Source: Elymus sibiricus (taxonomy: Eukaryota; Streptophyta; Magnoliopsida; Poales; Poaceae). From it: a stretch of DNA of 64,000 nt. Numbering within the stretch: the first letter of the stretch is position 1; each line of letters opens with the position of its first letter. Under the pieces are notes generated by a model that was not told the DNA's origin, ran no database searches, and was given only the letters and a program-made list of their open reading frames with translations. Shown piece by piece: positions 22,028 through 34,493 of this stretch. The stretch is from NCBI GenBank assembly GCA_039707655.1, contig CM077671.1:303428509-303492508 (forward strand). Reading direction: 5' to 3'. A program made the position numbers and the translations under genes.

Positions 22028-23518
22028 TGTAGGATCCGAAGTATGTCTAGAGGGGGGGGTGATTAGACTACTTGACCAAATAAAAATCTAGCCTTTTCCC
22101 AATTTTAAGTGTTGGCAAGTTTTAGCAATTGTAGCAAGTCAAGTACACCCTACACATGCAAGTCTAAGGGTATAGTAGCGGAAAGTAAAGACATGCACAT
22201 GAAAGTAAAGGTAGGGATAGGAAGATCAAACGCAAGTGATGACACGCATATTTTTGCCGTTGTTCCGATAGGTTGTGGTATCGTACGTCCACGCTGATGG
22301 AGACCCACAGAGGGTAGCAGTCGCGAGAGTCCACGATGGGCTCCACCCATAAGGGTCTACAAAGTAGCAACCTCGTCCATTCCATCACGGCTTCCGTCCA
22401 CGAAGGACTAGCCTCGCTATGGGTAGATCTTCATGAAGTAGGTGATCTCCTTGCCCGTACAAACTTCTTGGTTCAACTCCACAACACGAAGGAGGCTCCT
22501 AAGCAACACCTAACCAATCTAGGAGGCACCACCCTCCAAAAGGTAATAGATGTGGTAACAATGATGAACTCCTTGCTCTTGTGCTTCAAAAGATAGTCTC
22601 CTCAACACACAATCACTCTCTCATAGATTTGGCTTGGTAGAAGAGGTTGATTGGGTGGAAAGAAACTTGGGGAGGCTAGAAATCAAGATTCATATGGTTG
22701 GAGTGGAAGATCTTGATCTCAACACATGAGTAGGTGGCTCTCTCTCAGAAAAATGGATAGGGCAAGTGTAGGTATGTTCTGAGTGCTTCCTCTACGAGTG
22801 AGAGGAGGTGGAGGGGTATATATAGGCATCTCCAAAAATCCAACCATTATAACATTATTGCCCAACTCGGTGAAACCGGAGTAAAAACTCGGTTACACCG
22901 ACTAGTGCAAAATGTGGCAACTTTTGGCTTTTCGGTGAGACCGATATATAAATGTCGGTGGTACCGATATGGGTGACCTAGGCAGATTCCAAATCTCGGT
23001 GAGACCGATTCTCAAAACTCGGAAATTCGATTCTTGAAAATGGCTAACCAGAAAGTTGGTCACTGGTTTCGGTTGCACTGAAGTGGAATGTTGGTGGCAC
23101 CGAGACTTAGGGTTTTGGCTAGGATCTGTCTAGGGTTTAAAACTCAGTGGGGCCGATTCTGAGAAGTTGGTGGCACCGATTTTAGTGGTAGGGTTTAAAC
23201 AGAGATTTTGTGGGAGAATTTCATGTGAATTTTTGGTGGCTAATCTAGAAGCATTTGAGCAACCAGATCATCATAGACACCTCATCCCCTTTTAATAGTA
23301 TCGGCTTTCCTTTGGACTCAAACAGTGATTTCTCACAAAATGGAAATCTTCAATCTTGTTGCCAATAAATGTTCCTTGCATCTAGGGGATCTCCTCACAA
23401 TCCTTTTGCCAATCCATTCATTGAACTTTCCTGAAATATACTTTGTGGAAACATTAGTCCAATGAAATATATGTTGTTATTAATTACCAAAACCACCTAC
23501 GGAGAAGTTGTGCTTTCA
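22028..23518 (-). repeat. Element A 5' LTR (SIRE/Maximus-like)
   Basis: In element sense it starts TGAAAGCACAACTTCTCC at 23518 and ends GGATCCTACA at 22028, about 1.49 kb; the outer end could be two bases further out. A minus-strand TATA box is at 22817-22825. From 22866 to 23180 it carries about eight TCGGT-N3-ACCGA palindromes. The matching 3' LTR must lie left of the window, so no target duplication can be checked. The assignment to a Maximus-like family is from recognition of both LTR ends and is tentative. Confidence 0.75.
22817..22825 (-). promoter_or_regulatory. LTR TATA box of element A
   Basis: CTATATATACC on the minus strand within the 5' LTR, well placed to start a transcript through the primer site at 22014 into gag at 21974. 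Confidence 0.5.
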
Positions 23519-24083
23519 CAAGCTTGTTGGGGTATTGTCATGGAGATGCAATGATGCGGGGGGCGGAGACACTTTCGCAGCTCATAACATATTGCATAAT
23601 CGTGCTCAACTTGATTGTCGAGGATGAGGGTGGGGCAACACCCACACATGATTTTCACAAGCCCTATCAGGACAAGAGGCAGAGCATATTGCCAACTTTC
23701 TAGAGATGCATGCACAACTTAAAGATCAACAGGTGCATATGCAATCAAAATGATCTTGACGAGATTATGTCGATCCATGCTGGAAATCACTAAACCTTGC
23801 TTTTTTATATTTCAGTTCTGTACTATGAACAATTTTTATACTTGGAATATGTTTGGATTATTTATTCTTAAATACGAATGATTTTTATTTGTGTGAGTTA
23901 CTGATTGTTTGGCCGTGATGATCAACATACGCGTGTTTGCATGTATTTGATGTTTCGAAAGTAGGGGTTGTGGTTGCAAATGAGGTCATTAGAGGGGCTA
24001 CCGGGAGCTGTTTCAGGCGCGTCCGGACGTGTCCGCGAACGTAGAGGCCCGGATTTGGCAACTGGAGTTATAGATGCTCTCAC
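23519..24083 (+). mobile_element. PIF/Harbinger-like transposon remnant (3' end of transposase)
   Basis: A broken plus-strand frame reads AHNILHNRAQ, then EHIANFLEMHAQLKDQQVHM at about 23680-23740, the pattern seen at the C-terminus of plant PIF/Harbinger transposases. A terminal-repeat-like end, reading GAGCATCTATAACTCCAG on the minus strand, lies at about 24064-24081. The left part is removed by the LTR of element A. The match is by eye only. Confidence 0.4.
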
Positions 24084-24210
24084 GAAACTAAAAATAGTAA
24101 TAGCGTGGGTGAAAACTTAAAAGAGAAATGTTGACTGGACAAATGGATTGGTCCACTAGCTTCGAGTCCTTTTACTATTCTTTTCAGTTCACACATTGGT
24201 CCACTACCTT

Positions 24211-26000
24211 AGAGCATCTCGGTCATCCATCCAAACACTCCTAAACATCTGGACATCATGGTCTGGACACTTTGTGACATCTATTGTTGTGCATCAAATG
24301 CTGACCGGCCCCGCCAACATGGATTTTTTTCTTTTGGAGCCCTTTCCCGAATTCCATTCTTCCCCACTTGCTCTTATCCACATCCACCAAGACCGCCGCA
24401 ACCTCTACACCATTCTGGTCGCTGCCCAGTTCTTGTCAGACAACCGCTGCTCCACCCAGGCAACTTATATTTCACCAACATTGCATCCCCAGATTCGTTC
24501 GCAATCCAGGTATCACCCCTGCAGGCGCCCTCCATGCCAGACACCACACCCGACAAGTGTCTAGTCAAATGCTAGTGAGATTCTTTTTGACATTCTCCTT
24601 GTTTAACATGAAGCTAGCATGATGGCTAGTACTCTATGGTCGATGATGCATTGTTGTGTTACACATGGTTGGCCATAGGTATGGGGTTTGTAGGCATGAA
24701 GCAAACATGCGCGATAAATATATTGGCAACATGTGTATTCTTAGTTTCATGAGCACAAGCACTACGAGCCTTACAATTTGTACATGGTCCATGACTGTAA
24801 TGCGAAGTCGCTACTCCAATGGTGGTACATCATTTCAAACGTTATCATGAGTATTGTTCTGTTTGCACAAGTGAAAAGAATATGGCCAACAGGCACATCA
24901 ATCATTGAGATTGTAAGTTTTGCTTCTTTTTCCTCTATGTGTTTGTCAATTATTTAACACACTCAATGTTGTAACTTGATGCTCACATCATTGTATAGCC
25001 CACATGGATTGCCGCGATGTACGGAAAGATGGAGAGCCAACCCTTCACTTTGATGTATTATTGGACAAAGCTGAAGGGGGAGCTCATGTAGCTGAACAAC
25101 ATGTGTTGATGAAGAAGTTCAAACTCGAGGAGAGAAAGCTTGAGATGAAGGCCGATTTTGAGGAGTTTGGTTGAATTTTGGATCGATGAATTTGAAAAAC
25201 TTTTTGATCATCCAATGACTTTATTAGGATTTAAATGTATGATCAAATTGTTGTTGATTGATGATTCAAACATGGAGGACATTTAGTTTATTTCTATTTC
25301 GAAAAGGAGCAGACATTTGGTGCACCGGGTTAGATGGTCACCTCTGCTACCATTGTCCGCATACACGTCTGTACGTGTCCATGGACGTTTGATGTGTCCG
25401 ATTTGATGAACGACATTTGACATGACCTTAAGCTTTTCCGTGAGTTTGGTATCACTCAGAGAAACTCCAACATAGATCACCAACTGAACGACACCAAACG
25501 TCTGCGGATATGTCCGAATATCTCCGCAGATAGCGGGTAGGGCGTCGACCAACCAACCATAGCCATTAAAATGTTTTGTCCATTTCAAATAGGTCGAACA
25601 CAAATATGGAAAAAAGATCAAGTGGCAAAATTAAAACAAGTTTCATATATTACAACCAAACACACGAAATTTAACAAACTTCAAACAAAATTTAACGTGA
25701 ACATGTGAGGTGTCGGATGACGGCAAGGCCTTCGAGGCCACCTACACCTCCATCGCAGTCCGCGGTGTCGTCTGAGTTGTCACTCTTGTCGTCGTCGTTG
25801 TCATTGCACGACTGGTGGAACGCCCGCTAGGCGTTGGGACATGTATGTCCTGCCGCCTCCGCGCACTCACGGTGCAGACGCTCCGCCACATCCTCCATCA
25901 CTTTACACTGCTTGTCTTCGATAACGTCGGTGACTCAGATGACGGCGGTGCACTAGACTCCACCGGCCTTACTTTGAGGAGTTGCCCTTGCTGCATTGCT
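24211..26000. mobile_element. Second degenerate PIF/Harbinger-like remnant region
   Basis: It begins TTA|GAGCATCTCGGTCATCC, the same terminal word as the neighbour and a TTA-like target. Around 25000-25180 a decayed frame (PTWIAAMYGKMESQPF and a Lys/Glu-rich helix) resembles the MYB-like or NAM-associated partner ORF of Harbinger elements. On the minus strand near 25690-25810 an Asp/Ser-rich tail reads in the style of another copy of that ORF end. No intact gene is present. Confidence 0.35.
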
Positions 26001-26033
26001 TTTTTGGTATAGGGTGCTTTTTCTAAATCATCG

Positions 26034-26571
26034 GGATAATTGCATTTTTGCCCCTAGTTGGTTCCTACCCCTGGGTTTTGCCCTTACTTTTCAAGCTTGC
26101 TTAGTTTTGCCCTTACTTTTTCCTTCAAGGTCGCTCAAATGCCCTTCCGTCAAGATGTCGTCCGATCAATGATGTTTGATCGTTATTTTGAACAAAAATG
26201 CCACTATCGCTTGCAGAGGCTCTATCACCCTTATATGCAGGTACCATCGGAAAAAATAAAATTAAATTAAATAATCAACACCTTCTCTCTCCCTTACACG
26301 TTGGACCCACCAGAAGAAATCAAATAAAAATAAAACAGGACCCTCTCTCTCTCTCCCTGACATGTGGGTCCCATACCACCAAAGAAAAAAAAACTATATC
26401 TCTCACCTCCCCATCTCTCTCATCCCCGACGCGTCATGAACGGCCCTGACGACATAAAGCTCCGGCGAGCTCCTGTGGCGAGCCCCTCCGATGGCAACGG
26501 GAGCCACCTAGGTCAACCTCCTATTGCCTACCCTCGTGGTAAACCTCCTCCAAAGCCGTGATAAATTGATG
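26034..26571. mobile_element. Truncated, unclassified TIR-type element
   Basis: The sequence starts GGGATAATTGCATTTTTGCC, like the terminal repeats of grass Mutator-like or related elements, and repeats the phrase TTTTGCCCTTACTTTT twice. CT-rich tracts follow at 26280-26430. The opposite terminus is missing because element K's LTR begins at 26572. No coding domain is recognised. Confidence 0.3.
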
Positions 26572-27694
26572 TCCTACAAGTGCACATGGTTTAGTTGTGG
26601 CCTTTTTGAAGTAAGAGTATAGATCCCACAAGGAGCACATGAATCGGACTTTTTCCTCTTATAGAGAATTATGTATCTTTGTCCGTAGATAATTGTAGAT
26701 TTAAAGCAGAGTGAGGGTGGATATAAATGATGATTGAGTAATGTAATGACTTGTAACTAAATAACATAAAAGTAAATAAAGAATAAAGATTTTAATGACT
26801 CGTGAAACAACAGAATAAAAAGGCATTCCCATGGAGTCTGGAATCCCCATTGGTATGCTTCTAGCACTCATATTCTTACACATAGTATGGAATGGATACT
26901 TGAGCCACTGTTGACGATTATGCTGCGCGGAGCCAGGTACAGTACACGTTCTACTCGTAGTAGACTTCGTGCCACGCACGCAACCATCATAGTCTCCCCC
27001 TGAGAGTTACAACTCATGATAATTAAGGGTTACCCCATGGACGCGACCTCTCTAATGGTTCTCCGTAATTCACCGGTCAATTGTAAAGGCTAGGGGTAGT
27101 AGGCTTTTACTGTCACCTCGAATTACCTCCACAATCTAGACCTCTACAACGATAGTGATATACTTCGTGGCCATCAGGCACAAATGCTGAGTGGGGCCCC
27201 TTCACAACATTCACGAAGTTATTAAACTAAGCATTCAACAGAGGATATAATATCCACAATAACGTTTCAGATCGTACTCATGCCAAGGTTCATCCATATC
27301 CCCGATAACTAGGGGTCTACTCACACATGGGAACAACAAACATCATAGCAATGGTAATGGCATACATGGATGAATGATTCAAGTGATACACCAAAGGATC
27401 CACTAGGGATCTTGATGTTGCAGATGATAAGGATGTGGATGATGATAATGATGATGGAGTGGGTGATGGTGATGAAGACGGTGGTGATGATGTTGTCCTC
27501 CTCTTCACGATGAGAAGAATCCCCTTGTTCTCCTAGTTGACCCCTCCTCCGGATGAGCTCTTGAGACTAGGGTTCTGCCTTATAGATGAGTTTCTGGTGT
27601 CTCTGGGCGTCTCCTCGATGATCCAATTCGACATGGTGGAAATAGTTGAGATGGCGGCGGCGACGTCGCGCCATACGACCGCTCATACGGGTGC
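26572..27694 (-). repeat. Element K 3' LTR, distal part
   Basis: In element sense it ends GGACATCAATTTATCA at 26572. It joins the proximal part at 57126-57917 across element C, giving an LTR of about 1.9 kb. It contains GAT/CAT-rich stretches (27420-27500) that generate low-complexity frames. No gene is visible. The flank words on both sides of C (GACCGC and CGTATG themes) agree with a once continuous LTR. Confidence 0.55.
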
Positions 27695-28950
27695 TGATAA
27701 GTCTCAAACGTATCTACTTTTCCAAACACTTTTGCTCTTGTTTTGGACTCTAATTTCCCTGATTTGAATGAAACTAACCCGGACTGAAACTGTTTTCAGC
27801 AGAACTACCCATGGTATTGTTTTTACGCAGAAATAAAAGTTCTCGGAATTGGACGAAACTTTTTGGAGATTTTTTATGGAATATACAAAAAATATTGGAG
27901 CGAAGACTTGCCGGAGGGGGGGGCCACATGTTGGTGCGAAGCAAACAGGACGCGCCCACACCCCTGGGCGCGCCCTGATGTCTTGGTGCCACGTGGTGGC
28001 TCCGCAGACCCTAATTCCAGTCCTATAAATTCCTATTTTCGGAGAAAACAATAAGAAAGAAGTTTTCATCACGTTTTACGAGACAGAGCCGCCGCCACCT
28101 CCTTTTCTTCCTCGGGGGGGGGGGGGGGGGCTGATCTGGAGTCCGTTTGGGGCTTCAGAGAGGGGGATTCATCGTCGTCTTGATCACCAACCCTTTTTCA
28201 TCAACACCCCCATGATGCTGACCACCGGGAGTGAGTAGTTCCTTTGTAGGCTTGCTGAACGATGATGGGATTTGATGAGCTTGATCATGTAATCGAGTTA
28301 TTTTGAGAAGGCTTGATCCCTAGTATCCACTATGTTCTGAGATTGATGTTGCTATGACTTTGCTATGCTTAATGCTTGTCACTAGGGCCCGAGTGCCATG
28401 TTTTCAGATCTGAACCTATTATGTTTTCATGAATATGAGAGTGTTTTAGATCCTATCTTGCAAGTTGTATGCACCTATTATGTGTTAGGATCTGCATATC
28501 CCAAGGTGACAATAATTGGAATTCTTTCCGGTGATTGCCTTAGTTTGAGGAGCTCATGTAATCACCATGTGTTAATGCTTTGTTCCGGTTCTCTATTAAA
28601 AGGAGGCCTTAATCCCTTAGATTTCCTTATGGACCCCGCTGCCACGGGAGGGTAGGACAAAAGATGTCATGCAAGTTCTTTTTGCAAGCATGTATGACTA
28701 TATATGGAATACATGCCTACATTATATTGATGAATTGGAGCTAGTTTTGTGTCGCTATTGTGTATAACTGTTACATGCTTGATGTCATCAGAACCATTAT
28801 ACATCACCGATCCATGGCCTATGCTTTTACATATTGAATCTTGCTAAGTTACTATTGCTGCTATTGTTGTTACCATCGCTACAAAACTGTTGCTGTTACC
28901 GTTACTATTATTATTACTATCTTGCTGTTCTACTAAATCTTTGTGATAGA
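27695..28950 (+). repeat. Element C 5' LTR, first part
   Basis: Begins TGATAAGTCTCAAACG and aligns from 28084 onwards with the 3' LTR fragment at 56126-57125. A TATA box TATAAAT is at 28024-28030 and a run of 17 G at 28114-28130. It stops in TTGTGATAGA, where the 3' LTR continues GTAATCCTGG; that continuation is found at 46523. Confidence 0.85.
28024..28030 (+). promoter_or_regulatory. LTR TATA box of element C
   Basis: CCTATAAATTCC about 330 bases into the LTR on the coding strand, the expected place for the promoter of the genomic RNA. Confidence 0.5.
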
Positions 28951-29684
28951 AAGGGAGTGGTGCTTTGTAGTGGGTTCAATCTTGTGATGCTCAATCCCAG
29001 TGACAGAAAGGGACATGACATGTATTGTATTGCTGCCACTAAGGGTAAACGATGGGGTTCATTCATATTGATTGGATTTACTTTGTCTACATCATGTCAT
29101 CATCCTCCAAGCATTACTCCATTTTTACTTAATGCTCTAGATGCATGCTGGATATCGGTCGATGGGTGGAGTAATAGTAGTAAATGCAGGCAGGAGTCGG
29201 TCTACTTGTTTATGGACGTGATGCATATATACATAATCATTGCCTTTAATAAATATTGCATAACTATACGCTTTTTTATCAATAGCCCAATAGTAATTTG
29301 TTTACCCACCATATGCCTTCTTCGAGAGAGAAGCCTCTCGCGAACACTATGGCCCCCGAGTCTCCTCACAAATATATTTATTGAAACTGAAAATACCTTG
29401 CTGCCATTATTTACTTTCTTTTTATTTACAATTTATATTTATCGAATTATCTATCTATCACTACTTATCGCTTGCAATAACGAGTTCAAGGGGATTGACA
29501 ACCCTCTTGCCCGCGTTGGGTGCAAGTGTTTGCTCTTTTGTGCGTAGGCGCTGAAGACAGGAATTTGCGTGGTTCTCCTATTGGTTCGATAAGCTTGGTT
29601 CTCACTGAGGGAAATACTTACCTTTGCTTTGCTACATCATCCCCTCCTCTTCGGGGGAAATCCCAACGCAGTTTACAAGTGCCA
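28951..29684 (+). repeat. Element D 5' LTR, left-truncated
   Basis: Aligns closely with 40503-41233 of the 3' LTR. It starts abruptly at GGGAGTGGTG after C's TTGTGATAGA and ends ACAAGTGCCA. The long frame across 28834-29547 in this LTR has no similarity to known proteins and is not a gene. Confidence 0.85.
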
Positions 29685-29695
29685 GGAAGGATTTC

Positions 29696-29713
29696 TGGCG
29701 CTGTTGTCGGGGA
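29696..29713 (+). other. Element D primer binding site (tRNA-Asp type)
   Basis: TGGCGCTGTTGTCGGGGA, two mismatches from the usual Athila-lineage sequence TGGCGCCGTTGCCGGGGA, lies 11 bases beyond the LTR end. Confidence 0.75.
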
Positions 29714-29857
29714 CCACCATCAAATTCCTATCAAGTACCTTCTCACAAATTATCATTCACTTGTTCTACTTTTTATTTGTTGTTATATTGTGCTTGCTAT
29801 AAAAATCAAAAATACAAAAATATTTATCTTTGCTATTTTACTTGTTTGCTTGCTATC

Positions 29858-30193
29858 ATGGCTAGTTCTCCTCCGCATATGCCTCTTCCTCCCTATTTAG
29901 GAGAGGGTTCTGGAATCCTAGACTTTAAGCATTTTGCTGATGAATCTTTAGAAGAAGCTTGTGATAGATTATTTGAGATACAAATGAGAGCTAATCCCAA
30001 GAGTCATAATAAACTACTCCTTAGAAGTTTTTATGTGGGTCTATCTCTTTCTCATAGACGTGTCTTGGATTCCATGTTTGAAAATGATTTCCTTGGGAAT
30101 AATGCTTTTGACACCTATGAAAAGATGAAGAGTATATTTGAACAACCAAAGATAGAAACTATCGAACCTACCATACTTGTGAGTTATCATTAA
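29858..30193 (+). pseudogene. Element D gag-like ORF
   Basis: Starts at ATG 29858 (MASSPPHMPLPPYLGEGSG) and reads 111 residues to a stop at 30191-30193. It contains the Athila gag segment LFEIQMRANPKSHNKLLLRS and FYVGLSLSHRRVLDSM. The frame can be followed in decayed form to about 30480. The homologue in element E is 218 residues, so the D copy is truncated by a stop. It would supply or mimic capsid protein. Confidence 0.7.
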
Positions 30194-33092
30194 ACTGAGC
30201 CAATAAAAAAACTAAAGCTACTATGGATTCCAACTTTGGAGTGTTATTCAATTTCTCTACTAAAATCAATGGCAATGTGGTGTCGCATAATAATAGATTT
30301 GATGCACTGGATGAAGAATTGATGCTCTTTGCACTTTGAAAGCTGAGATAAAAACTATCAATGCTAAATTGATCAATTTGTTCATATCATTGATGGCCTC
30401 AAGGAGCGCAAAACGGCTAAAGGAATTGGACCCCTTGCCACTAAGGATGATATCACTTGAAACTATGCATTATGCCTAGCTAGGGGCATAAAACGATTGC
30501 GCTTGTTGGGAGGCAACCCAATAGTTATCTTTAATTTTTGTTTTTACCTTCTGTCATGGTGTGATAACATGATTATTGCTACTGTAATGATTGTGTTTTT
30601 ATGTTTAAATTAGTTCTTGTGCCAAGTAAAGGCTCTGGGATGACTAGAATGACGAGTAGAATTGATACGGTGCAAAAAAAAAGAAACGTTTGCGTCCAGT
30701 GCAGAATTTCTCTGATTTTACTGGAACGTCCTTTTGATCTAAAATTTTTACACAGTATTTGTATAAAAATTCACCAGGTTTTCCTAATTTTTTAGAATGT
30801 TTGGAGTTACGTAAGTATGGTGATTGTGCAGATCATTACATATTGTTCTGTTTTAGACATATTCTGTTTTTGCTTGCATAGTTTGCTTCTTTTGATGATG
30901 CTATGGATTGTACCGGGGCGTATAAACAATGGAGAATTTAGAATACATTAACTCATGAAATAATAAAATATGAATCAATTTATAAAAGCCTAAAGTTTTT
31001 GATTTACCTATCATACTAACGGAGCTCACGAGTTTTCTGTTGAGTTTTGTGTGCGGAAGTTTTCAAGTTTTGGGTGCTATCACGATGGATGAAGGAACAA
31101 GGAGCGGTAAAGAGCCTAAGCTTGGGGATTCCCAATGCACCCCAAGGTAAATTCTAGGAAGACTTAAGCATCTATGCTTGGGGATGCCCCGGAAGGCATC
31201 CCCTCTTTCGTCTCAATCCATCGGTATGTCACTTGGAGCAACATTTTTATTCATCACATGATATGTGTTTTGCTTGGAGCGTCTTATGTTTTAGTGTGCT
31301 TTTGTTTTAGTTTTCCACAATCATTGTTTTTTGGACACACCCACTTGATAGAGACACATGTTCACCATGATTTGTTAGAATACTCCATGTGCTTCACTTA
31401 TATCTTTTGAGCTAAGCAGTCGCTCTAATGCTTCACTTATATCTTTTAGATCACGGTGGCGTATAGATTTTATAGAAATATTTGCACTCTCGTTCTTCAC
31501 TTAAATTTTGAGAGTATAATATATAGCGACAGTAATTTGCATGGGTTATAAGACTAGTCCAAAAATAATAGGTATCCAAGGAGTGCATAATCAAAACCTT
31601 CATGTAGCACATAAAAGAGAAATTGTGGGTTAATGATATTATGTGGTAATATGAAAGGGTGTGAGTGCATGGTTGTTGGTTGGTAGAAATATTGATAGTT
31701 AAAGGGTGTTAATTTTCTGTTCATCTAAATATTGGTTATGGCATGGTGATGGTGTGTGAGCATTCTTATTCCTCGTTGAAAACCTAGTGATGTTTAGGTC
31801 GGGGGCGCGCGATGGTTAACTCCTACCAACCTCCTCCCTAGGGGCATGCGAGTAGTACTTTGCTTCGAGAGAGCTAATAAAGCTTTGCAATAAGTATGTG
31901 AGTTCTTTACGAATAATGTGAATCCATGGATGTACGCACACTCACCTTTTCATACATGCTAGCCTCTTCGGTACCTTGCATTGCCCATTCTCACCTCAAG
32001 GATCGGTGCAGCTTTCGCCGGTGCATTCAAACCCCGTGACATAATATGCTCTGTTGCACATAAGCCTCCTTATATCTTCCGCAAAACAGCCACCATACCT
32101 ACCTATTATGGCATTTCCATAGCTATTCCAAGATATATTGCCATGCAACTTCCACCGTGACATCATATGACTTGTGCACTCATTGTCATATTGCTTTGCA
32201 TGATCATGTAGCTGACATAGTATTTGTGGCAAATGCACCGTTCATCATTGTTTACATGTTACACTAGATCATTGCACATCCTGGTACACTGCCAGAGGCA
32301 TTCACGTAGAGTCATATTCTGTAGTAGTTTTCCATATAGAGTTGTAAGTAAATACAAGTGTGATGATTATCATTATTAGAGCACTGTCTCAGTGAGGAAA
32401 GCATGATGGAGACAATGATTTCCCCACAAGTTGGGATGAGACTCCCGACGAAAAATAAAAAAAGAAAGGAAAAAGGAGAAAGAGAAAAAAGAGAAAAAAG
32501 GAGAAAGAAGGAAAAAAGAAAAGAAGAAAATAAAAAATATAAATGAGAGATAAAGAGAGAAGAGACTATGCTACTACCTCCTTTTCCACACTTATGCTTA
32601 GAGAAAGCACCATTTTTTCATATAGAGATTCTCATGTTTTGTCATTTTCATATGCTAGGGGAATTTTTCAATATAGAACTTGGCTTGTATATTCCGATGA
32701 CGGGCTTCCTCAAATGCTCGAGGTCTTCTTGATCAAGCAAGTTGGATGCGCACCCACTTAGTTTTATTTGAGCTTTCATACACTAATAGCTCTAGTGCAT
32801 CTGTTGCATGGCAATCCCTACTCCTCGCATTGATATCGATTGATGGGCATCTCCATACCCCATTCATCCGCCTAGTTGATGTGAGACTTTCATCTCCACT
32901 TTTACCCCTTTGAAACCTACCACCATATTCTATTCCACCTGCTATGTCTATGGTTCACGCTCATGTATTGATTGAGGTATAAAATGCTGAAGCGCGTGAA
33001 AAAGTACGATCCAATTTCTTGGATTAACACCGTGGTGCTAGACATTTGTATTTATGTGGTGAAGATGCCATGCTAATATGATAAAATGAATA
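30194..33092 (+). other. Long non-coding internal region of element D
   Basis: No open frame of interest. It aligns in inverted orientation with 43132-44093 of element E up to about 31340. Landmarks are the CTTGGGGATGCCCC words near 31170, a purine-rich tract at 32440-32575 (GAAAAAGGAGAAAGAG type) and the end at 33092 where element F inserted. In element E much of this region is deleted. Confidence 0.7.
32440..32575 (+). repeat. Purine-rich low-complexity tract
   Basis: About 135 bases almost free of pyrimidines on the plus strand, made of GAAA, AGAAA and GGAGAAAG words. It may form triplex or be an internal purine tract of the element. Confidence 0.8.
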
Positions 33093-34011
33093 TGTCGGCG
33101 TTCTGGGAACGGGGGTACCCAGACCTGCCTGCCTGCGGCCCAGGGCATGGCCCACTTCACCAGCACAACCGTGCACGGCCCCACTCGAGACAAGGCCCTC
33201 GCGAGGCCCCTAGGCTCACGAGGAGGAGCAGCGACAAGGCCGGATAAGGGAGGGCCTCCCTAGGCCCCCTCCGGAGCGGCGGAGATCTCTATGCAGGGAT
33301 CGGCCTCAGGAGTCAAGGGTGACGCAAGGAAGGACAAGCGGGTGCCCAAAGCATCCGCCAGGTGGTGCAGTTTCCCCTTTGGTGCAAAGCGAGCAACGAC
33401 ATACGCGGGTTCCCAAAGCATCCCCCAAAGGTTTCCATTCCTGTGCAACAAGACCACGACCACGAGCCCCGCAGGACGGATGTCATCGCCGAGTCCACCT
33501 GTGCATCATCGACAGCTACTTTGCAGGCGAAGACCACCTTTGGACAGGGCGGGCATGAACTCCTGTCCCCCTTCGAATTTGGCCGTTGTGGGATCCCTTC
33601 CCGCCATTGTGATAAGGGAAGAGGACCCGGAGCATCGCTATATATAGAGGTTAGGCTGCGCCGAAGAAGGGGGATCCGACCCGACCGGAATCAGTCGATT
33701 CACCCATCCACCACAAAGCCAGTAGAGGGCCAAGAACACCTCAGGAGCGCCCTCACGAGGCTCCTCAACTTTGTACTAATTCATCCACCAAACCTCCACG
33801 AGGGGCAATCCACCAAAGCAGGAGTAGGGCATTACGCTTCGCAGCGGCCCGAACCTGGGTAAACCTCCGTGTTCATTTTTTTCCTCCTCATCGTGCGAGT
33901 TCATCGTCTAAACCATCGTGTAGCGAGCTAGGTTGGGCGAAGCTGCAAGGGATCCTCGCACACGCCCCTGTGTTCGAATCTTAAGGGTTTTGCGGAGACC
34001 GAAATCCGACA
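33093..34011 (+). repeat. Element F 5' LTR
   Basis: 919 bp with TG...CA ends and a TATA box CTATATATAG at 33648-33657. The reading frames in it (for example 33362-33862) are duplicated in the 3' LTR and are not genes. The internal region after it begins TTTGGCCCTCTAGGTAGGGG, the primer-site position. Confidence 0.9.
33648..33657 (+). promoter_or_regulatory. LTR TATA box of element F
   Basis: CTATATATAG at 33648-33657, repeated in the 3' LTR at about 39074-39083. Confidence 0.55.
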
Positions 34012-34082
34012 TTTGGCCCTCTAGGTAGGGGGCGTGTCGGGATCTTCTTCAAGCTTCGCTCTTCCCACGTTTCACTGCTCCG

Positions 34083-34493
34083 ATGGCCGGCACTCAACAA
34101 GCTTCCCCCGGCCGCGGCGGGTCAGTTTCCGTCGACCCCGCCGCTGCCGCCGGGGGCCCGTGCCCTAGCGGCATTGTACTGGGCGGTCAGTATCAAGCCA
34201 CCAGCGTCACCTCCACCGTCACCGCCTCTCGCGTCGCCCAAGCACATGGCGGGCGGGCGGCGCCCTCGGCACCAACGACGCGCCGCACCTACGTGGGGGA
34301 CCTCGACGGGCATGACGCGCTACTGCTGGCGAGCGAGATGCTTCGCCACCACCCGACGCATGGGGGCTTCGACGCATGGGCCGACCACATTGCGGAGCTG
34401 GTGACCTTCACGCAAAGGGCCATGGCTCCCCACTCTTCTTCAAGCCCGCAGGCACCGGGCGCCGGGGGCTCGCCTGCCGCGCCCGTTCCCTAG
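34083..34493 (+). pseudogene. Element F gag N-terminal fragment
   Basis: ATG at 34083, 70 bases after the LTR, gives 136 residues: an Ala/Gly/Ser-rich start, then RRTYVGDLDGHDALLLASEM and a helix ending at a TAG (34491-34493). Decayed continuation can be followed in shifting frames through about 35250, with phrases such as GRGKQLRSEARRRRVCERRA that fit the linker of Tat-type gags. It is too short to form a complete capsid. Identification rests on position and composition. Confidence 0.45.

Noticed and set aside
28834..29547. 237-residue plus-strand ORF
   Set aside because: It crosses the scar between two LTRs and lies in LTR sequence repeated at 40500-41230, where the frame differs; no domain.
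33291..33862. Several ORFs up to 166 residues
   Set aside because: Inside the 5' LTR of element F and duplicated in the 3' LTR; high GC gives chance frames.
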